Assembly: GCA_003222275.1 (NCBI GenBank)
Contig: QHVJ01000153.1
Coordinates: 1-46,731, forward strand
Length of the DNA stretch: 46,731 nt
Direction of reading: 5' to 3'
DNA from: Acidobacteriota bacterium
Lineage (GTDB): Bacteria; Acidobacteriota; Vicinamibacteria; Fen-336
Part shown: piece by piece, positions 1-10,216 of the stretch
Numbering within the stretch: position 1 is the stretch's first letter
How the letters are laid out: each line of letters opens with the position of its first letter
Notes under the pieces: model-generated
Told to the model about the DNA's origin: nothing
Seen by the model: the letters and a program-made list of their open reading frames with translations, nothing else
Databases searched by the model: none
Translations under genes and position numbers: made by a program

Positions 1-19
1 TCCGAACATCACATGCTCC

Positions 20-80
20 GTTTCTGTACGTTCTCTGCGGCCTCTGCGCGTTCCTCCGCGGCCTCTGCGTTGAATCCGTT
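20..80 (-). repeat. Imperfect tandem GC-rich repeat (minus strand TTCAACGCAGAGGCCGCGGAGGAACGCGCAGAGGCCGCAGAGAACG)
   Basis: Two ~20-bp units sharing CGCAGAGGCCGC(A/G)GAG; spurious translation FNAEAAEERAEAAE resembles dispersed intergenic repeats of environmental genomes. Confidence 0.55.
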
Positions 81-82
81 GG

Positions 83-2011
83 TCATCGCTTCGGAAATCC
101 CTCTACCCCGAACTCCGCGAGGACGGCGGCGGCCAGCTCGTCGAGCTTCGCGGCCGGCTTCTTCAGCGGCCGGCTCGTGAACAGGATGCCGGGCACCGAG
201 TCGGGATCCATGCAGTGGTCCCCGTTCCATTCCTCCTGGTTGTCGGTGATGACCTCCGGCACGAGCTTGCCGAGCGCCGACTCGTTCGAGCTGCGCGTGC
301 CCTTGGCATAGCCCACGATCAGGTCGGGGCCGATCTCCAGATGGCCCCGGTCACGGTATTCCTCACGCCGCAGCACTTTCGTGACCGCGCGTTGGCCTGT
401 CTTCGGATCGACCACTTGCAGGAGCTTCGCGCCGATCTCCTTCGCGAGCGCCTCGCGCGCCCCGGCGTCCACGATGCCGTCTCTCTCCCGCCCCGCGACA
501 TTGATGTAAAGGCCGTTGAGGCCCAGGCCGTAGGCGCGCGTGCGCGACCAATCGACGTTGGTGTAGAGACCCGGGTCGTCCTTGAGGTCGGGATCGCGCG
601 CGGTCAGGTAGCCCTCGTTCTTCAGCCACGTGTTGAGGTGGAAGGCGCGGCGCCAGCTCGTGAACCCGTGATCGGACATGACGACGAGCGTCGCCCCCTC
701 CGCGATCCGGGGCAGCGTCTTGCCGACGATCCCGTCGAACTGCTCGTAGATCTTCTTCACGGTGTCGGCGAACTGCGCGTCCTCGGGCTTGTAGGCGGGA
801 TGGCCGGGGTCCATGGCCCGCCACATCATGTGGGACACGAGGTCGCCGTTCCCGAAGTAGTAGAAGAGCAGTCCGTCCTGGAAGCGGTCGAGCACGTAGC
901 CGTATTGCCGTAAGACCTCGTCTCCCGCCATGTGCGCCTGCGCGTCGAACTCCTTGGCCGTGAACACGTGCTCCTTGAACGCCTTCGTGTCTTCGGGCAT
1001 GCCCTGCGTGTAGTAGGGCCCGGTCGCCTTGGCCAGCTCCGCCGCGTAGGAGCCCGGGTTCGAGATCGGCATCGCGGGTTTCATGGGGTCCAGGTTCAGC
1101 GGCGTGACGTAGAGCCCGAAGTCGGGCCGCACGCCTTTCAAGTAGAAGCGGGCGATGACGCGGACGCTCTGGGTAGGCACCAGATCGAGGCTCACCGGCA
1201 CCCAGTCGGTCCACTCGCCGACCTTGAGGACGCGCTCCTCCTTGCCCACGACGATCTTCGCCGCCGGCTCGTCGGGATCGACGTAGACGGTGAACGGAGC
1301 CGAGATCTTGGTCGACTCGACGAGGAACGGGTTGGTGGGACCGTAGAGCGTGCCCTGGACGATCCCATCCTCGATGCCCACGTTGTAGACCTTGCCTCCC
1401 GAGACGTCCTTGCCGGCCCAGGTGAACGGATCGGTCGTGTAGTAGGAGAACGTGCCGTACGTTCCGATGACGTCGGGCGTCCCCATGCCGGACAGCTCGC
1501 GGGTGGCGCTGCCCGAGGGAGGGAAGTTCGCCGGCATGCGGACGACCGTGGTGTGGATCCCTCGCTTGCCGAGCACCTCCCAGAAGGGCTGCCCGTATCG
1601 CAGCAGCTCGATCTTGTCCGCGGCCAGCGGCACCTGGTACTTGCCGAGCTTCAGCCTCTTGTCCGAAGGCTCGGCGCGGCTCGTAGACAGGAACGGGATC
1701 ATCGTGTTCGGGTCGCGGTGGATGAAGTCGTAGATGCCGTGGCCGCCGGCGTCGAGCCCGGTGATGAAGTTCGACCAGGCGACGGGGCTCTGGGGAGGCA
1801 TCGAGGTGCCCAGCGACTGGAACGTGCCCTGCGCGGCCAGCTTCGACAGGTTGGGCAGGCGCCCTTCGGCCATCATCTGCTTCGTGAGGTCGTAGTCCAT
1901 GCCGTCGAACCCGAGGACGATCACCGCCGTCTTGCCCGCCGCCTGTGTCCCTCCACACGCGACGGCGCCCAGCGCAAGGATGACGAGGGCAAACCGCGCG
2001 GGTTTACTCAC
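83..2011 (-). CDS. Alkaline phosphatase superfamily / type I phosphodiesterase-nucleotide pyrophosphatase, probable lipoprotein
   Basis: VIVLGFDGMDYDLTKQMM N-terminal metal motif, VVMSDHGF motif, GDHCMDP; signal with LALGAVAC lipobox-like site; GTG start at 2011 overlaps upstream stop. Confidence 0.85.
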   Translation of the reverse strand: MSKPARFALVILALGAVACGGTQAAGKTAVIVLGFDGMDYDLTKQMMAEGRLPNLSKLAAQGTFQSLGTSMPPQSPVAWSNFITGLDAGGHGIYDFIHRDPNTMIPFLSTSRAEPSDKRLKLGKYQVPLAADKIELLRYGQPFWEVLGKRGIHTTVVRMPANFPPSGSATRELSGMGTPDVIGTYGTFSYYTTDPFTWAGKDVSGGKVYNVGIEDGIVQGTLYGPTNPFLVESTKISAPFTVYVDPDEPAAKIVVGKEERVLKVGEWTDWVPVSLDLVPTQSVRVIARFYLKGVRPDFGLYVTPLNLDPMKPAMPISNPGSYAAELAKATGPYYTQGMPEDTKAFKEHVFTAKEFDAQAHMAGDEVLRQYGYVLDRFQDGLLFYYFGNGDLVSHMMWRAMDPGHPAYKPEDAQFADTVKKIYEQFDGIVGKTLPRIAEGATLVVMSDHGFTSWRRAFHLNTWLKNEGYLTARDPDLKDDPGLYTNVDWSRTRAYGLGLNGLYINVAGRERDGIVDAGAREALAKEIGAKLLQVVDPKTGQRAVTKVLRREEYRDRGHLEIGPDLIVGYAKGTRSSNESALGKLVPEVITDNQEEWNGDHCMDPDSVPGILFTSRPLKKPAAKLDELAAAVLAEFGVEGFPKR

Positions 2012-4058
2012 CCGAAAACGCCTTCTCATAAAGCGGCTTGCCGTCCATGTGCGCCGGGGGATCGATCCCGAACAGGCGCAGCACCGTCGGCGCGATGTCG
2101 ACGAGCGCGGGGTCCTTGCGGTCGATCTTCCGGCTGGCGAACAGCACGCCCGGGACGAGCCGCGGATCGATGCAGTGGTCGCCGCTCCACGCCTTGGTGT
2201 TGTCCTCGAAGACCGGCCCCGACACGACACCGGTGGCCCCGTCCCAAGAGGTGCGGTATCCGGCGTTGAAGCCGATGATGAGGTCGGGCGCGTTCGGCAG
2301 GTACGGGCCGCTGTACAGCTTCGCGGTGTCGAAGGCCTCGTTGACCGCGGTCTCGCCGGTTCCGGTGTCGCGCAGCCCGTTGAGGGCGGCCATGATCTCC
2401 GCCTTGACCCTCGCCGCGTCCTCGCCGGGCTTGACGATGCCCTTGCCCTCGCGCCCCTCGATGTTCAGGAACATCCCGGTCAGGCCGAGCGCGTAGGCCT
2501 TCGTCCGCGACCAGTCGACCTCGCGCAGCCACTCGGCGGTGCCGTCGCCGCCCTCCTTCAGGGCCAGCCAGCCCTTGGAGAGGAGCCACGCGTTCAGGTT
2601 GACGCCGCGGCGGAAGGACGCGAAGCCGTGATCGGAGACGACCATCAACATGTCGTCCCGGCGGAGCCGGGCCATCACCTTGCCGACGAGCTCGTCGCTG
2701 TGCCGATAGACCTTCTCGATCGCGTCGGCGTGCTCCGACCCGCTCGCGCTGCGGGCGGCCGGGTGACCCTTCTCGAAATAGCGCCAGAACATGTGCTGGA
2801 TCCGGTCGACACCGTCGAAGACGCAGGTGAGCGTCCCCTTCCGGAGGCGGTCGAGGGCGACGAAGAACATCTGCTCCCGCTCCCGGTCGATGTCATAGGC
2901 CTGCTTCAGGAACGTCGCGTCGTCGATCACCCCTTCGTTGAGCGCCCAGGTGTCCTCGGCGAGGCCGAGCGTGCAATAGGGCCCGATCCGCTTGGCCAGG
3001 TACGTCGCGTAATAAGAAGGATGCGAGATCGGCATCGCCGGGTTCTCCGGGTCGATGTTGAGCGGCGTCACGTAGAGCGAGAAGTGCTCGTCCATCTCCG
3101 TGATCATCATGCGGCAGTTGGCGCTGACCTTGATCGCCGGAGCCGCCTTGAAGCTCAGCGTGATCCAGTCGGAGAGCTCCTTCTCCTTCAGGTCCACGGC
3201 GGTGCCATCGAGCTGGACGCGAGCGCGCCGCGCGGCGCGGTCGAGCGCGATGGTCATCGGCACTTCGAGCGGAGGCTTGCCCTCGAGAAAGGCATTCTCG
3301 GGGCCCTTCACGCTCGTCTGGAACCGGTCGCCTCCCGCAGGCAGGGCGACGCGAATGCCGCCCTCCTTGAACTTCGTGTCCGCCGGCCGCGTCGTGTAGA
3401 GGAAGAACGTCCCCTGTGAGCCGAGCAGGTCCGGCGTGCACATCGCCGAGAGCTGCGCCCCGTGGAACTCCTCGGGTGGGAACGTGATCGGCACCCGCAG
3501 CACGGTGCTCCAGATCTCGTGCTCGCCGAGGATCGTCCAGCTCGGCTTCGACTTGCGGAGAAGCCTCAGCTCGGGCTTGCGCAGCGGGATGCGGTACTTC
3601 CCGATCTTCAGGAACTTCTCCACGTCGCCGATGTGGGCCGAGGACAGCACGGGCAGGTACGTCCTCGTATCGCGGCCGAGGAAGTCGAAGATGTTGTGCT
3701 TGGCGGGGTCGGTGCCGGTGGCGAAGCTGGACCACGCGGTGGGGGAGAGGGAAGGGAACGTGGTCCGGAGCCGGCGATAACAGCCCCTGTCCGCGAGCTT
3801 CGAGAAGTTGGGCAGCTTGCCTTCCTTCATGAAGCGCTCGGTGAGCTGCGGGTCCTGTCCGTCGAGCCCGACGATGATCAGCCGCTTGACCCACGGCTTC
3901 AGCCGCTTCTGGCGGCGGATCGCCCGCCACAGGAGCCGGAACGGCATGAGCAGCAGGCTGAAGACCACCACCACCATGGTGGTGAGGAGGACGAGGAACG
4001 AGGACAGCAGGGCCACCCCGGCGCCGGGGCCGATGTATGCGAGCAGGGGTTGGATCAA
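2004..4058 (-). CDS. Alkaline phosphatase superfamily / type I phosphodiesterase, membrane-anchored paralog
   Basis: N-terminal TM segment, LIIVGLDGQDPQLTERFM, MVVSDHGF, WSGDHCIDP; clearly homologous to the 83..2011 product. Confidence 0.85.
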   Translation of the reverse strand: MIQPLLAYIGPGAGVALLSSFLVLLTTMVVVVFSLLLMPFRLLWRAIRRQKRLKPWVKRLIIVGLDGQDPQLTERFMKEGKLPNFSKLADRGCYRRLRTTFPSLSPTAWSSFATGTDPAKHNIFDFLGRDTRTYLPVLSSAHIGDVEKFLKIGKYRIPLRKPELRLLRKSKPSWTILGEHEIWSTVLRVPITFPPEEFHGAQLSAMCTPDLLGSQGTFFLYTTRPADTKFKEGGIRVALPAGGDRFQTSVKGPENAFLEGKPPLEVPMTIALDRAARRARVQLDGTAVDLKEKELSDWITLSFKAAPAIKVSANCRMMITEMDEHFSLYVTPLNIDPENPAMPISHPSYYATYLAKRIGPYCTLGLAEDTWALNEGVIDDATFLKQAYDIDREREQMFFVALDRLRKGTLTCVFDGVDRIQHMFWRYFEKGHPAARSASGSEHADAIEKVYRHSDELVGKVMARLRRDDMLMVVSDHGFASFRRGVNLNAWLLSKGWLALKEGGDGTAEWLREVDWSRTKAYALGLTGMFLNIEGREGKGIVKPGEDAARVKAEIMAALNGLRDTGTGETAVNEAFDTAKLYSGPYLPNAPDLIIGFNAGYRTSWDGATGVVSGPVFEDNTKAWSGDHCIDPRLVPGVLFASRKIDRKDPALVDIAPTVLRLFGIDPPAHMDGKPLYEKAFSGE

Positions 4059-4107
4059 GGAAGGCTCATCTACAGCGAAACCGACATCTTAAGCTATCCT
4101 GCGAACC

Positions 4108-4704
4108 GTGCCCAAGCTCTACCGCCGGATCCGGTACGGGAGGCCCATCGTGGTGGTCTCCGGGCTGCCTCGCTCGGGCACGTCGATGGCGATGAAGATG
4201 CTCGAGGCGGGCGGCCTCAGCGTGGTGACCGACGGCTTGCGGACCGCCGACGAGGACAACCCGAAGGGCTATTACGAGGACGAGCGGGTCAAGGACCTGT
4301 ACCAGCCCGGTGACAAGGCCTGGCTCCGCGATTCGAGGAGCAAGGTGATCAAGATCATCTCGTTCCTCTTGAAGAGCCTCCCCGACGACAACAATTACAA
4401 GGTCCTCTTCATGCATCGCAACCTGCGCGAGATCGTCGCGTCCCAGAACAAGATGCTCGCGCGCCGCGGCGAGAAGAACGACACGCCCGACGACCGCGCC
4501 GTCGCGCTGCTCGAGGAGCAGGTCAGGGACGCCCGCTTCTTCCTGCGCCGGCCGCAGTTCGAGGTCCTCGAGCTGAACTACCGGGAGACGCTGGACAGCC
4601 CCCGGCCGCTGGCGATTCGCATGGCGGAGTTCGTGGACGAGCCTCTCGACGTCGAGAAGATGACGCAGGTCGTGGACGTGCAGCTCTATCGCAACCGCTC
4701 CTGA
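4108..4704 (+). CDS. Sulfotransferase-like P-loop protein
   Basis: VVVSGLPRSGTSMAMKML PAPS/P-loop-like motif at N-terminus; GTG start. Confidence 0.7.
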   Translation: MPKLYRRIRYGRPIVVVSGLPRSGTSMAMKMLEAGGLSVVTDGLRTADEDNPKGYYEDERVKDLYQPGDKAWLRDSRSKVIKIISFLLKSLPDDNNYKVLFMHRNLREIVASQNKMLARRGEKNDTPDDRAVALLEEQVRDARFFLRRPQFEVLELNYRETLDSPRPLAIRMAEFVDEPLDVEKMTQVVDVQLYRNRS

Positions 4705-4842
4705 GCGGCCGTCGACGCTGGCCTCGACTGCCGGCGTGAAGCGCATTCCAAGAGGCGACGATCCAGCCGGCCGAGGTGGAGAGCCAACGAAATCCCGCGC
4801 ATGCCGCTGATCGATTCCCAACTTTGTTGTTGGCGCCTCACC

Positions 4843-5310
4843 TCATGCCTCGGCTTCCCCGGCGTCTCTGAGGATGCGCTGGATCAAGCTTGGTTTGGCG
4901 TAGAAGCCCGCGCGCAGCAATGCCTCGAGAGGGGGGCGCACCGCGGGGAGGAGTCCTTTCTCCTTCGCGCGGACGAGCAGCCCCAGCGTGCCGGCCACGC
5001 GGAGGCCAAGCGCTTGCGCGATTCGCCGCGCGGGCCGCTCGTCCCGAAGCAGCCAGTCGGCACCATCCTGCGCCGCGAGGACGACGGCTTCGGTCTCGCC
5101 CAGGCCGAGCTTGGGCAGCAGGAGCTCGAGGCCGACCCGCATCGCCAGCGGACGCGTCGTGATCCACGTGGGAAGACGGACGCCGGGGGAGACTTCCCGC
5201 GCCACGGCCCCGGGGATGACGACCTCGCCAAACAGATCGTGGAGGAGCTTGATTTGGTTGATCTGGCTGAGGGCGATGAGGGGGCTCGAATCGCTGACGA
5301 CGAGGGTCAC
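4843..5310 (-). CDS. DUF3368-family PIN-like toxin
   Basis: VVSDSSPLIALSQINQIKLLHDLFGEVVIPGAVAREV typical of DUF3368; GTG start overlaps UPF0175 stop (GTGA). Confidence 0.8.
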   Translation of the reverse strand: MTLVVSDSSPLIALSQINQIKLLHDLFGEVVIPGAVAREVSPGVRLPTWITTRPLAMRVGLELLLPKLGLGETEAVVLAAQDGADWLLRDERPARRIAQALGLRVAGTLGLLVRAKEKGLLPAVRPPLEALLRAGFYAKPSLIQRILRDAGEAEA

Positions 5311-5567
5311 AGCTCTTTGAGCGAAGCCTGCTCCGCCGCCCACTCGTCTTCGGTCATGTCGAAAAAGGGGATGCCGAGGCGCGAGGCGCGCTGAAGGAAG
5401 GCAAGCCGAGAGGTATCGAGGAGCTCCGCGGCTTTGCCGCTGGAGACGGACCCGCGGCGATACAGCTCGAGCACGATCATCTCCCGTGCCGCCTCTTGCA
5501 CCGGCTGATTGGTCTGGTGCAGAAGAGCGGCCAGGGCTTCGTCGATGTCGATCTTGACGTCGCTCAT
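5307..5567 (-). CDS. UPF0175-family antitoxin
   Basis: 86 aa; YRRGSVSSGKAAELLDTSRLAFLQRASRLGIPFFDMTEDEWAAE is UPF0175-like; overlaps DUF3368 gene. Confidence 0.8.
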   Translation of the reverse strand: MSDVKIDIDEALAALLHQTNQPVQEAAREMIVLELYRRGSVSSGKAAELLDTSRLAFLQRASRLGIPFFDMTEDEWAAEQASLKEL

Positions 5568-5834
5568 GGCGTTGCCTTCAGACGCATTTTACCGCTCCTT
5601 TGCTTTTGCCAGGGCAGGTCAATCCTTCATAAGCACGTTTCTCGCCCCGCCATGCTGGCGACGCTGCGAGATGAAAGCCACGCACGCGATTCGCGGCTTG
5701 CTCGAATCCCAGGGCATGACGACTGTCGGGCGACTTCCGATGCTGAGTCCGAAGCTCACACCGTCAAGAGAAGATTCCGTGACCTCGACGGCGAGTCTCC
5801 CCGCGGCGGCGGGGGGCTCGACCGCCTTGCGCCT

Positions 5835-6998
5835 TCACGCACGCGTCGGCGGACCTTTCTGGCCATCGATCGCGCGGATCAGCGCCTTGATGTAGCCGAA
5901 GGTGTAGGCGAAGGCCTGCGCGCCCTCGGCATCGCCGGCGATCCTGGGCACGTGGTCGGGCATCAGCATCCCGTCGTAACCCACCTCCCGGTAGACCCGC
6001 ACCGCCTCCAGCATGTCCACGTCGCCGTCGTCGATGAACGTCTCGCGGAAGTCGAGGAATCGGCCCTGGATGTTGCGGAAGTGGACGTTGAAGATCTTCT
6101 TGCGGAGCCCGAAGTAGCGGATCACCTCGAAGATCTCCCGGCCGGGGTCGTCCAGCATCTCGGCGACCGTGCCCTGGCAGAAGTTCAGGCCGTGGTAGGG
6201 GCTCGGGTGGATGTCGATGAAGCGCTTCAGGCCCTCGACGCTCCCGAGAACCGTGTGGACTCCCCGGTAACCCCGGTCGTGCGGCATGCCGGGGTCGTGC
6301 GGGTGGCAGGCCAGGCGCACCTTGCTCTCTTCCGCCACCGGTATTACCCGGTCGAGGAAGTACGTGATCCGCTCCCAGTAGGCGTCCGCCGGTACCGGTC
6401 CCGCCTTCGTGAATGGCGGCTCCTGGCGCGCCTTCTCGTACCTGAACGTGCTGTAGCGCGCGCCGCCGCGCCCGGCGGTGGGCTCGGTCCGCACCACGCC
6501 CAGGATGCTCATGTTGTATTTCAAAGCCGGGATGCCGGCGCGGGAGGCGTTGCGGATCATCCGGCAGATGTCGTCGATCTCCCGGTCGCGCTCCGGGCTC
6601 TGGCCGAGCATGATGTTCGGCATCTCCGCATGCGCCGTGTCGAGCGAGCTGAGCGGCAGCGGGACCATGTCGAGCCGGATGCCGAACGACTCCACCCGGT
6701 CGCGTAGCCTCGTCAGCCCTTCAACCGACCATGGCTCGTCGAGCCGGGTCGACGGCAAGCGGCTGCATATGTGGGTGACTCCGAGCGCGGCCAGCACCGC
6801 CAGCGTCTCGTCGGATGAATCGTGCTGCGTCCCCACCTTCATGAGCGCGCGTTGGGGACCCGGCGGCGCCGGCGGGGCCGTCGCCGCCGTCGACTCGGCT
6901 CGGAGCTCCGCGGCGCAAGCCGCCAGCACCCCTCCGCCCGCGAGGCGAGCGAACGCTCGCCGATCCAGACCCGATCGCTCGCCTTCTGTCCGGGGCAT
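5835..6998 (-). CDS. Mannonate dehydratase (UxuA)-like protein with Tat/lipoprotein signal
   Basis: [66 protein letters not shown] UxuA-like motifs; N-terminal [18 protein letters not shown]. Confidence 0.8.
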   Translation of the reverse strand: MPRTEGERSGLDRRAFARLAGGGVLAACAAELRAESTAATAPPAPPGPQRALMKVGTQHDSSDETLAVLAALGVTHICSRLPSTRLDEPWSVEGLTRLRDRVESFGIRLDMVPLPLSSLDTAHAEMPNIMLGQSPERDREIDDICRMIRNASRAGIPALKYNMSILGVVRTEPTAGRGGARYSTFRYEKARQEPPFTKAGPVPADAYWERITYFLDRVIPVAEESKVRLACHPHDPGMPHDRGYRGVHTVLGSVEGLKRFIDIHPSPYHGLNFCQGTVAEMLDDPGREIFEVIRYFGLRKKIFNVHFRNIQGRFLDFRETFIDDGDVDMLEAVRVYREVGYDGMLMPDHVPRIAGDAEGAQAFAYTFGYIKALIRAIDGQKGPPTRA

Positions 6999-7039
6999 CT
7001 GCGTTCCTCCCGCGCGCCCCAGGATACGCCAGCGGCCGC

Positions 7040-9628
7040 CTACTCGAGGCGCATCACGTCGACCGGATTGACGTGCACGGCGCGGACGGCCGGCAGCAGG
7101 CTCCCCGCGAGCGTCATGAGCGCGGACAGGCCGGTGGCGGCAAGGAACGTGGCCGCGTCGGCGGGACGCACGCCGGCCAGGAGCGCCTCCATCCCGCGGC
7201 CCGCGATGTAGGCGAGGAGGAGCCCGAGCCCGAGTCCGACCGCGGCCATCTGCAGGGCCTCGCGCAGGACCATCGAGAGGATGTCGGCGGATCGGGCGCC
7301 GAGCGCGATCCTCACTCCGATCTCTGGCGCGCGGCTCGTGACGGCGAACGACAGCACGCCGTGGAGGCCGATGGCGGCGAGGAAGAACGCGACGGCCGCG
7401 AACGCGGCGAGGACGCGCACCTGGATGCGGCGAGGCGCCGTCTCGCCCTCGACGATGTCGGACAGGAGGCGAACGTCGGAGATCGGCTGTTGAGGGTCCG
7501 CTCGGTGGATGATCGAGCGAACGGAGGGCAGGAGGTCCAGCGGCGGGCCGGAAGCCCGGAAGGCCAGGTCCTTCGGCGTGTACCCGATGATGGAGCTGTC
7601 CGCCACCTGCTGGTGGGCGAGGTAGACCTGCGGCTCGCTCGTCCGCTCGAGCCCGCGGACGCGGATGTCTCCTACCACGCCCACCACCGTGCGATCCGCT
7701 CCTCCGAACCGGAAGCGGCGGCCGATGGGATCCTGCCCCGGCCAGTGACGCTCGGCCAGGGATTCGCTGACGACGGCCACGAAGGGAGCCTCGCGGGTGT
7801 CGGAGTCGCGGAAGTCGCGGCCGGACCGTAGCGGGATGCCGAGGGTCGCGAAGAATCCGGGGGTGACGAACCGCGCCGACGCCGGCGGCTGGGCGCCGGG
7901 CTCCTGCGCCTCACCGGGAACGACCAGCCCCCAGATACCGCCCCGCATGACCATGGGCAAGCCGCTGACATACGCGGCGTCCGAGACGCCCGGAAGCGCA
8001 CGCACCTCGGAGAGCACGCGCGCATAGAATTGCGCGCGCGTGGCCGTGCTCGCGTATCGCGGCTGGGGCAGCGCGGTGCGCAGGGTGAGGACGCCGTTCG
8101 CGCTGAATCCGGGGTCGACGCTCTGGACGCGCCAGAGGGCGCGCAGGAGCAGGCCGCAGCAGACGAGCAGCACGACGGATGCGGTCACTTCCGCGACGAC
8201 CAGCGTCGATCGCGCGCGCTCGCGCCGGCCGCCGACGCCACCGCGCGCGCCCTCCTGCAGGCCGCTCACGCCGGCGTGACCGGCGCGCGACGCGGGCAGC
8301 ACGCCGAACGCGATGCCGGTGCCGGCGGTCAGCACCAGCGCGAAGGCCAGGACGCGGAGATCCATGGGCGGGGCCTCCGCGATCGGCAATGAGTGCGGTA
8401 CGAGTCGCGCCAGCACGGGCGCCGCAGAAGCCGCGATCAGCACGCCCAGCGCTCCTCCGACGAGGGCGAGCACGAGGCTCTCGGTGAGGAGCTGCCGCAT
8501 GAGCCGCTCACGGCCGGCGCCGAGCGCGGCCCGAACCGCCAGCTCCTTCCGGCGGACCATCGCGCGCGCCAACAGCAGGTGGGTCAGGTTGGTACACGCG
8601 ATCAACAGGACGCAGGCCGCCGCCCCGAGGAGGGCAAGGGGGAGCAGGCGTGCCTCGGGTGAGAGCTCGTCGCGGAGACGGTCGACGGTCGCACTGGTAC
8701 GCGCGTTTTCGTTCGGGAATGCCCGCTCCAGCTGCGCCGCGACCAGCCGCATCTCCGCGCGCGCCTGCTCGAGCGAGATGTCTCTGTTCAGCCGGGCGAC
8801 TCCGTAGACATACGTGTCGGTCCGGTCCGCGAAGTCGGCGTCCACGAATGTCTTCGCGATCCAGAGCTGCACATCGCGGTTCGGAAAATGGAAGCTGGCG
8901 GGCATGACGCCGATCACGACGTGCGGCGCCCCGTCCACGAGCACCTGGCGGCCCAACACGCTTGCTTCTCCGCCAAAGCGCGCTTGCCAGAGGCCGTAAC
9001 CGAGCACGATGGTGGCCGGTGCGTCCGGCGCATCGGCCTCGGGACCGAAGACACGTCCGAGCGCGGGGCGCACGCCCAGGATCCGGAATACCTCGCCGGT
9101 CAGCCACCGGCCTTCCACGCGCTCGGGCTCTCCGTCGCCGGCGAGGTTGTAGGCCTGCCCGCCGAAGGCTCCCATCTCCTCGAAGGAGCGGCTCATGCGC
9201 TTCCAGTCGCGGTAGTTGGCCGGCGAGAGCTCCGTGTGCCCGTAGCCGCCCTGGTTCTGCCAGAGCCTCACCAGCCGGTCCGGCTTCGCGAAGGGCAGCG
9301 GCCGGAAGAGCACGTGGTCGGTGATCGAGAAGGCGGCGGTCGTGGCGCCAATGCCCAGGGCGGCCACCGCGACCGCGGTGAGCGCGAATCCCCGCGAGCG
9401 CCGCAGGGTGCGCGCGATGAAGGCGAGGTCCTGGCGCAGGATGTCGCCGTGGACGCGCACCGCGTTGACGGCGATGTCCTCGAGCGCGGCCAGCCACAAC
9501 CCGAGCGTGGGGAAGAGGCCGGTCGCGTCACGGCGCCGCCCGGCAAAGATGGAGCACATCTCTTCGCCGTACTCGGCACGGAAGGAAGCGGGATAGAGGC
9601 GCAGGAGGGCGCGATACAAAGCCATCAT
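7040..9628 (-). CDS. ADOP-type (Acidobacterial duplicated orphan permease) FtsX/MacB-like ABC transporter permease
   Basis: [21 protein letters not shown]-terminus, [27 protein letters not shown], MacB periplasmic core and duplicated FtsX domains. Confidence 0.9.
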   Translation of the reverse strand: MMALYRALLRLYPASFRAEYGEEMCSIFAGRRRDATGLFPTLGLWLAALEDIAVNAVRVHGDILRQDLAFIARTLRRSRGFALTAVAVAALGIGATTAAFSITDHVLFRPLPFAKPDRLVRLWQNQGGYGHTELSPANYRDWKRMSRSFEEMGAFGGQAYNLAGDGEPERVEGRWLTGEVFRILGVRPALGRVFGPEADAPDAPATIVLGYGLWQARFGGEASVLGRQVLVDGAPHVVIGVMPASFHFPNRDVQLWIAKTFVDADFADRTDTYVYGVARLNRDISLEQARAEMRLVAAQLERAFPNENARTSATVDRLRDELSPEARLLPLALLGAAACVLLIACTNLTHLLLARAMVRRKELAVRAALGAGRERLMRQLLTESLVLALVGGALGVLIAASAAPVLARLVPHSLPIAEAPPMDLRVLAFALVLTAGTGIAFGVLPASRAGHAGVSGLQEGARGGVGGRRERARSTLVVAEVTASVVLLVCCGLLLRALWRVQSVDPGFSANGVLTLRTALPQPRYASTATRAQFYARVLSEVRALPGVSDAAYVSGLPMVMRGGIWGLVVPGEAQEPGAQPPASARFVTPGFFATLGIPLRSGRDFRDSDTREAPFVAVVSESLAERHWPGQDPIGRRFRFGGADRTVVGVVGDIRVRGLERTSEPQVYLAHQQVADSSIIGYTPKDLAFRASGPPLDLLPSVRSIIHRADPQQPISDVRLLSDIVEGETAPRRIQVRVLAAFAAVAFFLAAIGLHGVLSFAVTSRAPEIGVRIALGARSADILSMVLREALQMAAVGLGLGLLLAYIAGRGMEALLAGVRPADAATFLAATGLSALMTLAGSLLPAVRAVHVNPVDVMRLE

Positions 9629-9987
9629 GCCTTCCCCGGCGCGAAGCCGCTGGCCCGGGCGAGCCGCACGAGCTGGGTCAGCCGCCGCGCTTCGGCGCGC
9701 GCCACCGCCGCTCCGAAGGTCGTGATCCGGTAGTACCGGCGCCGTTCGTCGTCCTCCTCGGGAGCCGGACGCTCGCGCGTCTCCACGATGAGGCCCTGCT
9801 CGAGCATGCGCTGGATCGAGCGATAGAGCGTGCCCGCGCTGAGCTTCAGAGCTCCGTCCGTCCGGGCGGCGACGTCCTGGATCATCCCGTATCCGTGCCG
9901 GTCGTCCTCGGCCAGCGCCATCAGGATGTGGAAGGTCGCCGCCGGCAGCGGTAGAAGCTCCTCGACGCCCGCGTCCTGGCCGCTCAC
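9625..9987 (-). CDS. PadR-family transcriptional regulator
   Basis: FHILMALAEDDRHGYGMIQDV...LSAGTLYRSIQRMLEQGLI...RRRYYRIT PadR winged helix; stop overlaps permease start; GTG start. Confidence 0.9.
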   Translation of the reverse strand: MSGQDAGVEELLPLPAATFHILMALAEDDRHGYGMIQDVAARTDGALKLSAGTLYRSIQRMLEQGLIVETRERPAPEEDDERRRYYRITTFGAAVARAEARRLTQLVRLARASGFAPGKA

Positions 9988-9993
9988 GACGCC

Positions 9994-10018
9994 CACTATA
10001 GCCACATAGAATATAGTG
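9994..10018. promoter_or_regulatory. Candidate PadR operator: inverted repeat CACTATA-N11-TATAGTG
   Basis: Perfect 7-bp arms immediately upstream of the padR-like GTG start, in a local AT-rich patch. Confidence 0.55.
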
Positions 10019-10216
10019 TCAACGGCTATATGCCAGCGGGCCCACCGACGTTCTTGTCGCCGATCGTCGCGGGCCCCACAGTAATGGCATCCTCCTGCGC
10101 ACGACGGCGGGCCATGCCGTCCCGCTAAGCATCTCGCCCGTGGCGGCTTCGGGCGGGAGGAGTCGCCTGTCAACGGCGGACGCGCCGCGGAACGCGCGTT
10201 GCAGGGCACAGGCTCC

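Noticed and set aside
215-3419. Long plus-strand ORFs (215..913, 932..2269, 1899..3419) opposite the phosphodiesterase genes
   Set aside because: Arg/Val/Asp-rich shadow ORFs antisense to clearly conserved genes in high-GC DNA; no recognisable domain
4705-4842. Spacer examined for a tRNA or small RNA
   Set aside because: No cloverleaf, anticodon arm or T-loop consensus (GGTTCGAATCC-like) found
5568-5834. Possible gene fragment between antitoxin and mannonate-dehydratase-like gene (MKATHAIRGLLESQGMTTVGRLPMLSP)
   Set aside because: No convincing family match or clear gene structure; left as intergenic
10125-10165. Hairpin CGCCCG-N9-CGGGCG upstream of the ACT-like gene, considered as riboswitch
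   Set aside because: Only 6-bp stem in GC-rich DNA and no match to a riboswitch core I recognise
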